This document shows, one piece after another, positions 15,818-24,618 of a DNA stretch of 64,000 nucleotides (within the stretch, counting starts at the first letter, position 1; every line of letters begins with the position of its first letter). The notes under the pieces are model-generated. The model was not told where the DNA came from and did no database searches. It was given only the letters and a program-made list of their open reading frames with translations. Location: positions 62,001 through 126,000 of the forward strand of contig NZ_FAOZ01000019.1 of assembly GCF_001536285.1 (NCBI RefSeq), written 5' to 3'. A program made the translations under genes and the position numbers. The stretch is from Parafrankia irregularis. Its GTDB lineage: Bacteria > Actinomycetota > Actinomycetes > Frankiales > Frankiaceae.

Positions 15818-18235
15818 ATGCCCGGGCGTATCGGGCCACCTTCGGCGAGTCGGCGCCGGGTGACGCCGACCCGGCTTCTCGGGCTGGTCGCCGCCAGCGC
15901 CTGCGCCGGTGTTGTGGTCGGCATGTTGGCATTGCCTGTCGTTGGCCTGGCCGGGGTGACCGCCAAGAGCGGAGCCGACCATTTCCTCTCGCTGCCGGCG
16001 AATCTCACGGTGCCCCCGCTGGCGCAGCCGTCGCGGATCCTGGACGCCGCCGGAAACGAGATCGCGGTGCTCCGGGGAGAACAGGACCGTGAGCTGGTCA
16101 ATCTCGACCAGGTGCCGCAGTTCATGCGCCAGTCGATCATCGACATCGAGGACGCGCGCTTCTACGAGCACTCGGGTGTCGACTACCGGGGAATGATCCG
16201 CGCCTATCTGAAGAACCAGGAGTCGGGTGAGGTCACCCAGGGCGGCTCGACCTTGACCCAGCAGTACGTCAAGAACGTCCTGCTGGCGTCCGCCACCACT
16301 GCGGAGGAAAAGGCGCAGGCCACCGAGCAGACGGTGGACCGCAAGCTCCGCGAGGCCCGCTACGCGCTCTACCTGGAAGACCACCTGACCAAGGACGAGA
16401 TCCTCGAGCGGTATCTCAACATCGCCTACTTCGGTGATGGCGCCTACGGAGTCCAGGCGGCCGCGCACCATTACTTCAACGTCGACGTCAGCAAGCTCAC
16501 GCTCACCCAGTCGGCGATGCTCGCGGGGCTGGTCAAGAACCCCACGGCCTACAATCCGGTGCTGCATCCGCAGGCGGCGAAGGAGCGCCGGAACACCGTC
16601 CTCGCCCGAATGCACGAGCTCGGCCATATCGACACCGCGGTCTGGCAGTCGGCCCGTGGGGAGGATGTCGTGCTGAACCGGCCCGCCCGGTCGGTCGACG
16701 CCTGCCAGGACTCGTCCGCGCCGTTCTTCTGCGCCTACGTGCGCGAGGTACTGCTTGCCGACCGGAAGTTCGCCGCGACCCCCGAGGACGCCAGGCGCCT
16801 GCTGTTCGAGGGTGGCCTCACGATCCGGACCACCCTCGACCCGGTCGCGCAGGGCGCCGCGCAGACGTCTGCGGCAGAGGTGATCCCGGCTGGGAACAGG
16901 GTGGCCGCCAGCGTCGTCATGATGCAGCCCGGCACCGGGAACGTGCTCGCGTTCGCCGTGAACCGGGAGTACGGGGAGCCGAGCGACAACCTCCCACCGG
17001 AGCGCACCAGCGACTTCGTGCACACCAAGGAGATCTATCCGGTCGACGAGGACCTCTTCTCGCCCGGTTCGACCTTCAAGGTGTTCACCCTGGCGGCGGC
17101 GCTGGAGAACCACTTCCCGCTGTCGACGACCTTCCACTCGCCGGTGTGCTACCCGTCGCAGAAGCTGCATAACCCGGACTCCGGCTGCTATGGCAACGCC
17201 GACCCGAGCGAGGACGGCTTCTACTCGCTCAGCACGGCGACCTGGAACTCGGTCAACACCTACTACATCCAGCTGGCGGAGCAGCTCGGCGTGCTGAAAA
17301 CCACCGAGATGGCCCGCCGGCTGGGGGTCTCCTCCTGCCGCATCCGGCCGGTGGGGGAGAACGACCCCGAATGCAAGAACGTGAACGGCGTCAGCACCGT
17401 GGACGGGTCGGTGATTCTCGGTTCCAACGAGATCAGCACGCTTGACCTGGCCACCGCCTACGCGACGCTGGCCGCCCGCGGAAACCGGTGCGATCCCCAT
17501 GTGGTGCTGTCGGTCTCGCAGCGGGTCGGTGGCGCGGACCGGCCGTTGGCATTCGACACCGGAAAGGCGTGCGAGCAGGTGCTCGACCCCGGTATCGCGG
17601 ACACCGTGGCCTCGGTTCTGCAGGGCGTCATCAATCATGGAACGGCCTCGGGCAATGCGAAGCTCGGTCGCCCGGCTGCCGGCAAGACCGGTACCGCGGA
17701 AGGCTTCAGCACCGCGTCGTTCGCGGGCTTCATCCCGCAGCTCGCCACCGCTGTCAACCTGGCCGACCCGCGCAGCCCCACAAACCATCCGCTGGTCGAC
17801 GTGCTGGGCAGTCGACACGTTTTCGGCGGTGGCTTTCCGGCCCAGATCTGGGCACGCACGATGACCCGGACGATCGACGGCCTGGGCCTGCCCGTCGTCG
17901 CGCTTCCGCCGCCGGACAACACCCAGCCGGCGGTACCGAAGAAGCCTCTGCCGGACGTACGCGGGCAGGCCCAGCAGGTCGCCGAGGCCGCGTTGCGCGC
18001 GCAGGGATTCCGGGTCCGGTCCCAGACCGTGCCGAACCTGGCCGCTCCTGGAATCGTCGTCGGTATGTCGCCGGCACCCGGCGGAGAGGTCTCGATTGAC
18101 ACCGAGATCGTGCTTCAGGTGTCAGGCGGTCTCACCGGGGCGATGCAGCTGCCGAACGGGATAAACCCACGCCCCGGCGAGGTCAGGCCGCCGACGGTGA
18201 CCCTTCCGGACATGCGCGACCGGCTGACCGGCTGA
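15818..18235 (+). CDS. ponA2: Bifunctional class A penicillin-binding protein (PonA2-like)
   Basis: 805 residues. A short basic cytoplasmic N-terminus and one membrane segment (about 20-42) come first. The glycosyltransferase GT51 domain follows with IEDARFYEHSG (catalytic Glu111) and GGSTLTQQYVKN. The transpeptidase domain has Ser418-x-x-Lys (SPGSTFK), SVN at 478-480 and KTG at 623-625. A C-terminal PASTA-like segment (PLPDVRGQAQQVAEAAL) precedes a Pro-rich tail. It polymerises and crosslinks peptidoglycan. M. tuberculosis PonA2 (Rv3682) sits in the same place beside whiB4. The ATG at 15818 has GGGA upstream and matches the PonA2 N-terminus; the frame is open back to 15680. Confidence 0.93.
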   Translation: MPGRIGPPSASRRRVTPTRLLGLVAASACAGVVVGMLALPVVGLAGVTAKSGADHFLSLPANLTVPPLAQPSRILDAAGNEIAVLRGEQDRELVNLDQVPQFMRQSIIDIEDARFYEHSGVDYRGMIRAYLKNQESGEVTQGGSTLTQQYVKNVLLASATTAEEKAQATEQTVDRKLREARYALYLEDHLTKDEILERYLNIAYFGDGAYGVQAAAHHYFNVDVSKLTLTQSAMLAGLVKNPTAYNPVLHPQAAKERRNTVLARMHELGHIDTAVWQSARGEDVVLNRPARSVDACQDSSAPFFCAYVREVLLADRKFAATPEDARRLLFEGGLTIRTTLDPVAQGAAQTSAAEVIPAGNRVAASVVMMQPGTGNVLAFAVNREYGEPSDNLPPERTSDFVHTKEIYPVDEDLFSPGSTFKVFTLAAALENHFPLSTTFHSPVCYPSQKLHNPDSGCYGNADPSEDGFYSLSTATWNSVNTYYIQLAEQLGVLKTTEMARRLGVSSCRIRPVGENDPECKNVNGVSTVDGSVILGSNEISTLDLATAYATLAARGNRCDPHVVLSVSQRVGGADRPLAFDTGKACEQVLDPGIADTVASVLQGVINHGTASGNAKLGRPAAGKTGTAEGFSTASFAGFIPQLATAVNLADPRSPTNHPLVDVLGSRHVFGGGFPAQIWARTMTRTIDGLGLPVVALPPPDNTQPAVPKKPLPDVRGQAQQVAEAALRAQGFRVRSQTVPNLAAPGIVVGMSPAPGGEVSIDTEIVLQVSGGLTGAMQLPNGINPRPGEVRPPTVTLPDMRDRLTG

Positions 18236-18254
18236 CCGTCGCCCGGTGGTCGGG

Positions 18255-18296
18255 TGGTCGGGTGGCCAGCCGGTCGCCCGGCCGGCCACCCGACCA
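18255..18296. terminator. Bidirectional terminator hairpin, ponA2 / GatB-Yqey
   Basis: A 13-bp perfect stem, TGGTCGGGTGGCC-type arm (18255-18267) with its complement at 18284-18296, lies between convergent genes. There is no T tract, as is common in actinobacteria. Octamer-like GGTCGGGT repeats precede it. Confidence 0.7.
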
Positions 18297-18389
18297 GCCG
18301 CCCGGCCGGTCACGGACCGGTCGCGCGGCCGGTGATTCAGTTGCCTGGATTCTGCGTCTACTGACTAGTCGGCTCCTGGCCCGGGTGGG

Positions 18390-18854
18390 TCACGAAGCGC
18401 TCAGCCGGGCTCGGACGAGCTCGGAAACCCGCTTTCCGTCGGCTCGACCAGCTACTCGGGCCTGTGTGGCCTTCATCACCTGGCCCATGGCCTTCAGGTC
18501 GGTGACCCCGAGTTCCGCCAGCACACTGTCGACGATGTCGCGCAGCTCCTCGTCACCCAGCTGGCTTGGCAGGTAGGCGGCGAGCACCTCGCCCTCGGCC
18601 TGCTCCCGGCTGGACTGCTCGGCCCGCCCCGCCGCGGCGAACGCCTCGGCGGCCTCCCGGCGCTTGCGAACCTCCCGGGCGAGGATCTTCTCGACCTCGG
18701 CGTCCCCGAGCTCGCGGGCGGCGTCCCCGGCCACCTCCGCGTCCTTCACCGCGGCAAGGGCAAGGCGCAGCGTCGAAAGCCGCAGCTCATCCCGAGCGCG
18801 CATCGCGCCGGTGAGATCGTCGCGCAGCCGCTCCTTGAGTGTGCTCATGGTCAT
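18390..18854 (-). CDS. GatB/YqeY-domain protein
   Basis: 154 residues. A helical N-terminal domain (LKERLRDDLTGAMRARDELRLSTLRLAL) and a C-terminal YqeY domain with EGEVLAAYLPSQLGDEELRDIV and KAMGQVMK are both typical of the family. The YqeY domain is shared with the tail of the tRNA amidotransferase subunit GatB; the exact role is unknown, with tRNA binding probable. Two ATG codons (18854 and 18848) are possible; the outer has AGG 5 nt upstream, the inner 11 nt. Convergent with ponA2 and divergent from the phosphoesterase gene. Confidence 0.9.
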   Translation of the reverse strand: MTMSTLKERLRDDLTGAMRARDELRLSTLRLALAAVKDAEVAGDAARELGDAEVEKILAREVRKRREAAEAFAAAGRAEQSSREQAEGEVLAAYLPSQLGDEELRDIVDSVLAELGVTDLKAMGQVMKATQARVAGRADGKRVSELVRARLSAS

Positions 18855-18962
18855 GAAGCCTATGGCTCGTCCGGGTCGGCAGCCACGCGGTTTTCGGACG
18901 CGGGTCGTGGACGTCGCGAGGCAGTGCGCCGGACCGCCCCGTTGCTGGGCGAGACTGGAGCG

Positions 18963-19940
18963 ATGCGAGCGAGACGTGAGGGGAGCGCGGGGCGTCAGGC
19001 GTCCGCGGGGCGTCAGGTGCCGGGGCAAGCCCGCGCGGCACGTGGGCCGGGCCGGGCAGTGCGGGGGCTCGTGGCCGTCGGCGCGGGAACCGCGCTGTAT
19101 GCGGGGGTCTACGAGCGCACCGCCTACACGCTGCGCCGACGGGAGGTGCCCGTGCTGGCACCGGGGCGGCCGGACCTGTGTGTGCTGCACCTGTCGGATC
19201 TGCATGTGACCCCGAACCAGCGGGGCAAGTTCGCCTGGTTGTCGGATCTGGCCCGGCTGGTACCGGATCTGGTGGTGCTGACCGGTGACGTGCTCTCGTA
19301 CCCGCAGGCGCAGGCGCCGCTGATCGCCGCGCTCGAACCGCTGTTCGCCTTCCCCGGGCTGTTCGTCCCGGGGAACAACGACTACTACACGCCGACGCTC
19401 AGGAGCCCGCACCACTACCTCAAGCGCGACAGCGCGCCCACACGGCGGGGTGTGTCGCTCGACTGGGACGCGTTCGCGCTGGCCCTCACCACGGCCAGCG
19501 GCTGGCGGGAGCTGACGAACCGCCGGGCCTCGATGAAGATCGCGGGCCGGGTGCTGGACCTGCGCGGCGTCGACGACGCCAGGCTGCGCCGCGACCGGAC
19601 CGCCCTGGTCGCGGGCCCGCCGGAACCCGGCGCCGAGGTGGCCCTCGGGCTCACCCACACCCCGGAGCCACATGTGCTGGATGCCTTCACCGCCGACGGG
19701 GTGGACCTGATCCTCTCCGGGCACACGCACGGCGGGCAGATCCGGCTGCCGACCTACGGCGCGCTCGTCACGAACTGCGGCATCGACCGGGCCCGCGCCT
19801 GGGGCCTGTCCCGGCACGAGGCGGGCGGACGGAGCTCCTGGCTGCACGTCTCCGCCGGGCTCGGGACGTCCCCGTTCGCCCCGTTGCGGTTCAACTGCCG
19901 GCCGGAGGCGACGCTGCTGACCCTCACCGGCCGGCGCTGA
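18963..19940 (+). CDS. Metallophosphoesterase
   Basis: 325 residues. Calcineurin-like motifs appear in order: LSDLHV (Asp/His), LTGDV, PGNNDYY, LTHTPEP and SGHTHGGQ. A short hydrophobic stretch after a basic N-terminus (LVAVGAGTALYAG) suggests membrane association. It is the counterpart of Rv3683 next to ponA2 in M. tuberculosis. The substrate is unknown; relatives include UDP-diacylglucosamine-type and YkuE-like phosphoesterases. The ATG at 18963 is preceded closely by GGAG; an in-frame start at 18924 would add 13 residues. Confidence 0.88.
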   Translation: MRARREGSAGRQASAGRQVPGQARAARGPGRAVRGLVAVGAGTALYAGVYERTAYTLRRREVPVLAPGRPDLCVLHLSDLHVTPNQRGKFAWLSDLARLVPDLVVLTGDVLSYPQAQAPLIAALEPLFAFPGLFVPGNNDYYTPTLRSPHHYLKRDSAPTRRGVSLDWDAFALALTTASGWRELTNRRASMKIAGRVLDLRGVDDARLRRDRTALVAGPPEPGAEVALGLTHTPEPHVLDAFTADGVDLILSGHTHGGQIRLPTYGALVTNCGIDRARAWGLSRHEAGGRSSWLHVSAGLGTSPFAPLRFNCRPEATLLTLTGRR

Positions 19941-20008
19941 CTCTCCGCACCTGCTGGACGACAGAAGATTGCGGCCCCCCGCCGCCACACCTGCTTCGCC
20001 AGGTCTAG

Positions 20009-20014
20009 TACACT
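20009..20014 (+). promoter_or_regulatory. -10 element of tRNA-Pro
   Basis: TACACT lies 13 bp before the mature tRNA 5' end. No convincing -35 hexamer was found. Confidence 0.5.
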
Positions 20015-20026
20015 GAGCCACGGTCA

Positions 20027-20103
<77 letters not shown>

Positions 20104-20105
20104 GT

Positions 20106-20142
20106 TCAGGGGCATGATCCCAAATAGGGATCATGCCCCTGA
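20106..20142 (+). terminator. Very stable hairpin after tRNA-Pro
   Basis: A perfect 16-bp stem with a five-base loop AAATA begins 3 nt after the tRNA CCA end; the arm is TCAGGGGCATGATCCC. There is no T tract. It probably ends tRNA transcription. No direct repeat of the tRNA 3' end, as an att site would show, was found downstream in the window. Confidence 0.75.
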
Positions 20143-20230
20143 CGCATGTACAGCAGCAAGGCTCACCCGTGGGTGTACGTCGAGCTCCACGGGCCTTCTC
20201 ACCCTCAGCGCGAACGCCGGGCGGCGGCCC

Positions 20231-20524
20231 CTACCGGCTCTTGTAGATGTCGTGGGTGCCGATTCGCAGCCAGCGCACATGAGGACCGCCGCGGCCAGGG
20301 ACGGGATCGCCGTACTCCCACAGCGCGCGGCCGTCCTTCGCCCATCTCAGCTCGAACACGCCCGGCTCCGAACGGAAGCCTTTCACCCCGAGACTGGGGT
20401 GGAACTGGCCCGTCTCCAACCCTTCGCGGAACAGTACGACCGCGCGGCGGAACGCTCGTCGCTGGTCGGGGGTCAGCCGCGCGTACTCTGCCACGAAGCG
20501 CGCCACCTGCTCGTACGTGGGCAC
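20231..20524 (-). CDS. RelE/HigB-like toxin candidate
   Basis: 97 residues from a GTG start. Helical N-terminus (YEQVARFVAEYARLTPDQRRAFRRAVVLF), then beta strands FELRWAKDGRALWEYGD and VRWLRIGTHDIYKSR, which resemble RelE-superfamily mRNA interferases (strand pattern and the C-terminal RIGTHDIY). It lies 53 nt downstream of a small acidic gene on the same strand, the usual antitoxin-toxin order. There is no clear ribosome site before the GTG. The toxin call is by fold resemblance and context; activity is unproven. Confidence 0.6.
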   Translation of the reverse strand: MPTYEQVARFVAEYARLTPDQRRAFRRAVVLFREGLETGQFHPSLGVKGFRSEPGVFELRWAKDGRALWEYGDPVPGRGGPHVRWLRIGTHDIYKSR

Positions 20525-20577
20525 GCCGTCACGATAGTGCGTCGATCATTCCGAGCCTGTGGTGGGTGCGCGGCTCG

Positions 20578-20778
20578 TCAGCTTGCCTTCGGGTGCTCCT
20601 CGACGGCCAGCTGGTCCAGCTCGTCCAGGAGGGCATCGAACGCCGCATCGGACAGGCAGAAGACGGTGCGGCCGGCCTCGACGTCCTCGTGGGCTTCGTC
20701 GATCGCGCGTTTGGTGTCGGGATCGGGTTCATCGACCCACTCGTGGGGCTCGGGGTACGGCTGCGCCGTCGCGTCCAT
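20578..20778 (-). CDS. Small acidic antitoxin candidate
   Basis: 66 residues, strongly acidic, with the C-terminal segment RTVFCLSDAAFDALLDELDQ that recalls the toxin-binding tail of small antitoxins. The ATG at 20776-20778 has a perfect GGAGG 6 nt upstream, which decides this start over an in-frame codon at 20820. It precedes the RelE-like gene on the same strand. No DNA-binding domain is obvious in the first half. Confidence 0.55.
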   Translation of the reverse strand: MDATAQPYPEPHEWVDEPDPDTKRAIDEAHEDVEAGRTVFCLSDAAFDALLDELDQLAVEEHPKAS

Positions 20779-20960
20779 GGCCAGCCTCCGTCCGCATCGA
20801 AACGCATCGTGGCGACTCAACCTTAGCTTCGCCCATGATGACTTGCGGCGGCAGCCTGGGCGACTCGCAAGGCTGACAGATCTGAGCCGCCGCGGCCGAT
20901 GTGCTTGCGGCTGTTGCAGTACGGTCGCGCCCAGGCGCAGGTAGACGAGAGGAAGGGTTC

Positions 20961-21077
20961 ATGTCGTACGAGCCGAAGTTCGCAGAAGCGCTGTCCGGCG
21001 CGACGATGGCCCAGCTCTCTCGCTGGCATGACGGAGATCTCCGCCACCCGCCCCAAACGTGCCGCGCCCGTGGCTGA
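20961..21077 (+). pseudogene. Short HTH-like ORF, probably a truncated gene remnant
   Basis: 38 codons (MSYEPKFAEALSGATMAQLS and on) with a strong AGGAAGGG ribosome site 4 nt before the ATG. The stretch ALSGATMAQLSRW resembles the N-terminal helix-turn-helix of MerR-like or DUF433-type antitoxins, but the frame then stops. It looks like the start of a gene that lost its remainder; a genuine micro-protein is the alternative. Confidence 0.35.
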
Positions 21078-21101
21078 GACACGGGCTTGGTGTCGTGTTC
21101 C

Positions 21102-21662
21102 TCAGCCCTGCTTCTCGGTGTCTGAGAAGAGGAGCGTCGGCTCGGTGCGGATGTCGCGGCCGGTCTCGCTCTGGTAGATCCCGTTGACGCTGCCGAACCG
21201 GGCTTCGGCGTAGTCGAGGGCGAGGAGCGCGGTGGCCTGGCGGACCGACGCCTCGTCGGGTCCCTCGATCTCGAGGAAGGTGGGTAGGCCCGGCCAGGTG
21301 TCGAAGTCGAAGACGACTTCGCCGAGGCGCCACTCCTCGCGGTAGTTCTCCTGGTAGCCGACCTCCTGCACGCCCAGGCGGCGGAGGATCTCGGCGGTGG
21401 CGGGCATGTCGGTCACCTCGGTCTCGATCTCGGTGGTGCCGTCGATCTTCGTGGCGTCGGTGACCTGCTTGAGGGTCAGGGTGATGCGGCTGCCCTCGTT
21501 GCGCAGGCGGATCCACGCGCTGTCGTCGAGGGCGCCGCCTTCGAAGATCTTCCGGGTCAGGAGGGTGCGCCCGTACGCCTGGACGGCGCCCAGGCCTGCC
21601 AGCTTCGCCTGGAGGTCCGCGACGTCGACGTCCAGGAACTTGGCTTCGTACTCGTGCTTCAT
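21102..21662 (-). CDS. CYTH-domain protein (class IV cyclase / triphosphatase family)
   Basis: 186 residues. The CYTH signature ExExK is at Glu4-Tyr-Glu6-Ala-Lys8 (HEYEAKF), followed by the expected acidic and basic beta-barrel strands (RLRNEGSRITLTLKQV, EIETEV, EVVFDFDTWPGLPTFLEIEG). Family members hydrolyse triphosphates such as ThTP or PPPi, or act as class IV adenylate cyclases; this sequence is nearest to the short bacterial class IV group by eye. Start at ATG 21660-21662; an ATG three codons earlier is possible. It stands alone between the remnant ORF and a divergent dehydrogenase operon. Confidence 0.85.
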   Translation of the reverse strand: MKHEYEAKFLDVDVADLQAKLAGLGAVQAYGRTLLTRKIFEGGALDDSAWIRLRNEGSRITLTLKQVTDATKIDGTTEIETEVTDMPATAEILRRLGVQEVGYQENYREEWRLGEVVFDFDTWPGLPTFLEIEGPDEASVRQATALLALDYAEARFGSVNGIYQSETGRDIRTEPTLLFSDTEKQG

Positions 21663-21892
21663 GATTCCCATTTTCGGCCGTGGCCCGAGCGCGAGGGCCC
21701 TCGGCAGGTGCGGTGGTGGTCGGCCGGGAGACCGCGTCGACTTCGATGACCGCCCGCCCATGGAGCGGCAGAGCGCGCGGTCCCAGTCTGGAGAAGATGC
21801 TTCTGGGATGGCAGAATCAGATTCCCGGAAGTGCGGGGCGAGGGTTCGCGCCCTCGTGCGTGAGATAGCGCGTCAATCGCGAGGGAGTCCTC

Positions 21893-22828
21893 ATGAAAGC
21901 TGTCCGGGCCCTGGACGGTGCCGTGGCGGTCGTCGACCTGGATGAGCCGCCGGGATCAGGTGAGTTGTTGACCATCGCGTCCGCGAGCATCTGTAGTTCG
22001 GACCTCATGTATATCCGCTTTGGATTACAGCGAGTGATCGGCCACGAGCTATCTGGTGTTCGCGAGGATGGGTCCGGTGTGATCGTCGAGGCGATCATGA
22101 GCTGCATGGAGTGCGAGCTGTGCCGGACCGGGCGGTACAACCTCTGTGACACGCACCGCCAGCGGGCACTCGGAGCCACCGCCGACGGCGGGATGGCCGA
22201 GCAGTTCCGGGCACCGGCCGAGCGGCTCGTCCCGATCCCGGCCGGGCTCGACCTCCACGACGCCTCCCTGGTCGAGCCGGCCTCGGTCGCCTGGCACGCG
22301 GTGCGGCTCGCCGGAACCGGGCCGGCCACCAGGGTCGCCGTCGTCGGCGCGGGCGCGCTGGGCCTGATGGCTGTCGCGGGAGCACGAGCCCAGGGCGCGC
22401 CGGAGGTGGCCGTGGACGCCCGGCACCCGCACCAGGCGGAGGCCGCCGAGCGCCTCGGCGCGACTCTCGGCCCCGTCGGGCTGTACGAGGTGGTCGTGGA
22501 GGCGGCCGGGACGCCGAGCGGCCTGGCACGCGCGGTCGAGCTGGTGGCGCCGGGTGGCATCGTGGTGTGCATCGGCGTCCAGCTGGGCAAGGTCGAGGTC
22601 GACTGGGGAACTCTGTTCCACCGGGAGGCGAGGCTCCTGCCCTCGATGGGCTACTGCGCGCATGAGACCGGCCGGGAGATGGCCGACGCCGCCGCGATGC
22701 TCGCCGCCGACCCCGAGATCGCTCGGACCCTCATCACCCATCGCTTCCCGCTCGAAGACGCCGCGGAGGCTTTCCGCGTCGCGGCCGACCGCGAGGCCGG
22801 GGCACTGCGGGTGGTGGTGCAGCCGTGA
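21893..22828 (+). CDS. Zinc-dependent medium-chain alcohol dehydrogenase
   Basis: 311 residues, short for the family. The catalytic-zinc region has Cys34 and His51-Glu52 (IGHE); structural-zinc Cys are 71, 74, 77 and 85. The Rossmann motif is VVGAGALGLMA. It oxidises an alcohol with NAD(P), substrate unknown. It is the first gene of a three-gene operon; its TGA overlaps the GTG of the SDR gene. The company of SDR, enoyl-CoA hydratase and aldehyde dehydrogenase suggests breakdown of an alcohol or terpene-like carbon source (inference). Confidence 0.87.
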   Translation: MKAVRALDGAVAVVDLDEPPGSGELLTIASASICSSDLMYIRFGLQRVIGHELSGVREDGSGVIVEAIMSCMECELCRTGRYNLCDTHRQRALGATADGGMAEQFRAPAERLVPIPAGLDLHDASLVEPASVAWHAVRLAGTGPATRVAVVGAGALGLMAVAGARAQGAPEVAVDARHPHQAEAAERLGATLGPVGLYEVVVEAAGTPSGLARAVELVAPGGIVVCIGVQLGKVEVDWGTLFHREARLLPSMGYCAHETGREMADAAAMLAADPEIARTLITHRFPLEDAAEAFRVAADREAGALRVVVQP

Positions 22829-23670
22829 CGACGGTCGGAATCGCGACGGGGGCGGGGCGTGGCATGGGCCTCGCCTGCGCCCGGCGGCTCGCCTCGGCGG
22901 TCGACATTCTGCTGCTCGTGGATCGGGACCCGTCCATCGCCGCGGTGGCGGCGGAACTGGCCGCGACGAGCCCCGCCGCCGTGGAGGGATTCGTCCTGGA
23001 CGTCACCGACACCGCGGGACTCGCCCGGCTGGCCGCGCGGGTCGGTGAGCTGGGCGCGTTGCGCGCGGTCGCGCACGCGGCCGGGATCTCCCCGACGATG
23101 GCCGACTGGCGCCGGATCTTCACCGTGGACCTGGTTGCCACCGCGGCGCTGGCGCGTGCTCTGCGCCCGCTCACCACCGCCGGCACGGCCTCGGTCTACT
23201 TCGCCTCGATGGCGCCGCTGCTGGGGATCGCAGCCGGGCAGCATGCCGCCGACGACGTCCTGGACGACCCGCTGGCCGAGGACTTCCTCGACCGGATCCG
23301 CGCCGTGCTCGGCGAGCAGGTCGAGGATCCGGGCTGGGCCTACTCCTGGGCCAAGCGGGGCGTGCATCGTTTCGCCCAGCAGGAGGCGGTGCGGGTCGGC
23401 CCGCTCGGCGGCCGGGTCTGCTCGGTCTCCCCGGGCGTCATCGACACCCCGCAGGGCCGCCAGGAAGCCGAGCAGCACGGCAGCATGCAGCTGCTGGTCG
23501 ACCGGACGCCGCTGGGCCGGCGTGGGCAGTCCGAGGACGTCGCCGACGTGGTCGCCTTCCTCCTCTCCTCGCAGGCCCGGTTCGTCAGTGGTATCGACGT
23601 ACTGGTCGACGGCGGCGTCGTCGCGGCGGTTCGCGGGCCGGCCGTGGCGCAGGCCGGGTCACCAACCTGA
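22825..23670 (+). CDS. Short-chain dehydrogenase/reductase
   Basis: 281 residues. The cofactor motif is TGAGRGMG (8-15), with VLDVTD for adenine binding and active-site Ser128, Tyr173 and Lys177 (YSWAK). The segment SPGVIDTPQGRQEAEQHG and the terminal FVSGIDVLVDGG are typical of classical SDRs. The GTG start overlaps the previous stop by 4 bp. Between the catalytic Ser and Tyr lies an acidic insertion of about 30 residues. Substrate not deducible. Confidence 0.87.
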   Translation: MTTVGIATGAGRGMGLACARRLASAVDILLLVDRDPSIAAVAAELAATSPAAVEGFVLDVTDTAGLARLAARVGELGALRAVAHAAGISPTMADWRRIFTVDLVATAALARALRPLTTAGTASVYFASMAPLLGIAAGQHAADDVLDDPLAEDFLDRIRAVLGEQVEDPGWAYSWAKRGVHRFAQQEAVRVGPLGGRVCSVSPGVIDTPQGRQEAEQHGSMQLLVDRTPLGRRGQSEDVADVVAFLLSSQARFVSGIDVLVDGGVVAAVRGPAVAQAGSPT

Positions 23671-23690
23671 CCTGATCGGGGAGAGTTCAG

Positions 23691-24515
23691 ATGCCAGCTG
23701 CAAACGAGCCCGTCGTGTTGGTCGAGACCCAGAACCGGGTCACGACGGTGACGCTCAACCGGCCGGCGGCGCGCAACGCGCTGAGCCGGGAGCTGTTACA
23801 CCTGCTGTGGGACGCCGTCCTCGCGGCCGGGGCGGATCCTGATGTGGACGCGGTGGTCCTCACCGGAGCGGACCCGGCCTTCTCGGCGGGGGTCGACCTC
23901 AAGGAGCTGTCGGGCGAGGCTCCGTCCACCACGCCGCCCAGGGAAGCCGGCCAGGGGCAGGGGCGCTACGACAACGGGCTCTACCGGTTCCTGCCCGTCA
24001 TCGACAAGCCGATCATCGGGGCGATCAACGGGGTCGCCGCGACCGGCGGCCTGGAGCTGGCCCTGCAGTGCACGTTCCTGGTCGCCTCCGAGCGGGCCCG
24101 GTTCGCCGACACCCACGCGCGCGTCGGCATCATGCCCGGGGGCGGCATCACCGTTCTGCTCGCGCAGTCGATCGGGCTTCGGCGAGCCATCGAGATGTCG
24201 CTGACCGGCAACTACGTGGCGGCACCGGAGGCGCTGCGCCTCGGCCTGGTGAACCATGTCGTGCCGCACGAGGAGCTGCTGCCGTTCGCGCAGCGGCTCG
24301 CCGGCGACATCGTCAGCAACGACGCTCGGGGTGTGCGCCGGCTGGTGGCGCACTACCGGCAGGTGGCGAACGCGGCGACGCTCGACGACGCGCACCGGGC
24401 GGAGGGGCTGCTGGCGGAGACCTGGCGCCCGGACACCAGCAATGTCGCCGCCCGCCGCGCGGCTGTCACCGAACGCGGCCGCAGCCAGACCCAGTCCGGA
24501 ACATCACCGGCCTGA
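23691..24515 (+). CDS. Enoyl-CoA hydratase/isomerase family protein
   Basis: 274 residues of crotonase fold. The oxyanion hole segments are SAGVDLKEL and VAATGGLELAL. Glu122 matches catalytic Glu144 of rat hydratase, while the second catalytic Glu position is His142 (DTHARVGIMPGGG), a common variant, so true hydratase activity is uncertain. It lies 20 bp after the SDR gene in the same operon. It ends before a 40-bp palindrome that separates it from the convergent aldehyde dehydrogenase. Confidence 0.87.
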   Translation: MPAANEPVVLVETQNRVTTVTLNRPAARNALSRELLHLLWDAVLAAGADPDVDAVVLTGADPAFSAGVDLKELSGEAPSTTPPREAGQGQGRYDNGLYRFLPVIDKPIIGAINGVAATGGLELALQCTFLVASERARFADTHARVGIMPGGGITVLLAQSIGLRRAIEMSLTGNYVAAPEALRLGLVNHVVPHEELLPFAQRLAGDIVSNDARGVRRLVAHYRQVANAATLDDAHRAEGLLAETWRPDTSNVAARRAAVTERGRSQTQSGTSPA

Positions 24516-24565
24516 CAGCGCCCTCCCGGCCATCGCGGGAAGTGCTGTGGCGGCTGAAAAGGCTG

Positions 24566-24605
24566 TGGCGGCTGGCGGTGCTCCGCGGAGCACCGCCAGC
24601 CGCCA
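24566..24605. terminator. 40-bp perfect palindrome, bidirectional terminator
   Basis: Twenty bases (TGGCGGCTGGCGGTGCTCCG) are followed directly by their exact reverse complement. It sits between the convergent hydratase and aldehyde dehydrogenase genes, 13 bp from the latter's stop. Confidence 0.8.
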
Positions 24606-24618
24606 TCAGGCACCGACC

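Noticed and set aside
15731-17818. 695-codon minus-strand frame
   Set aside because: Antisense to ponA2, whose catalytic motifs are all intact.
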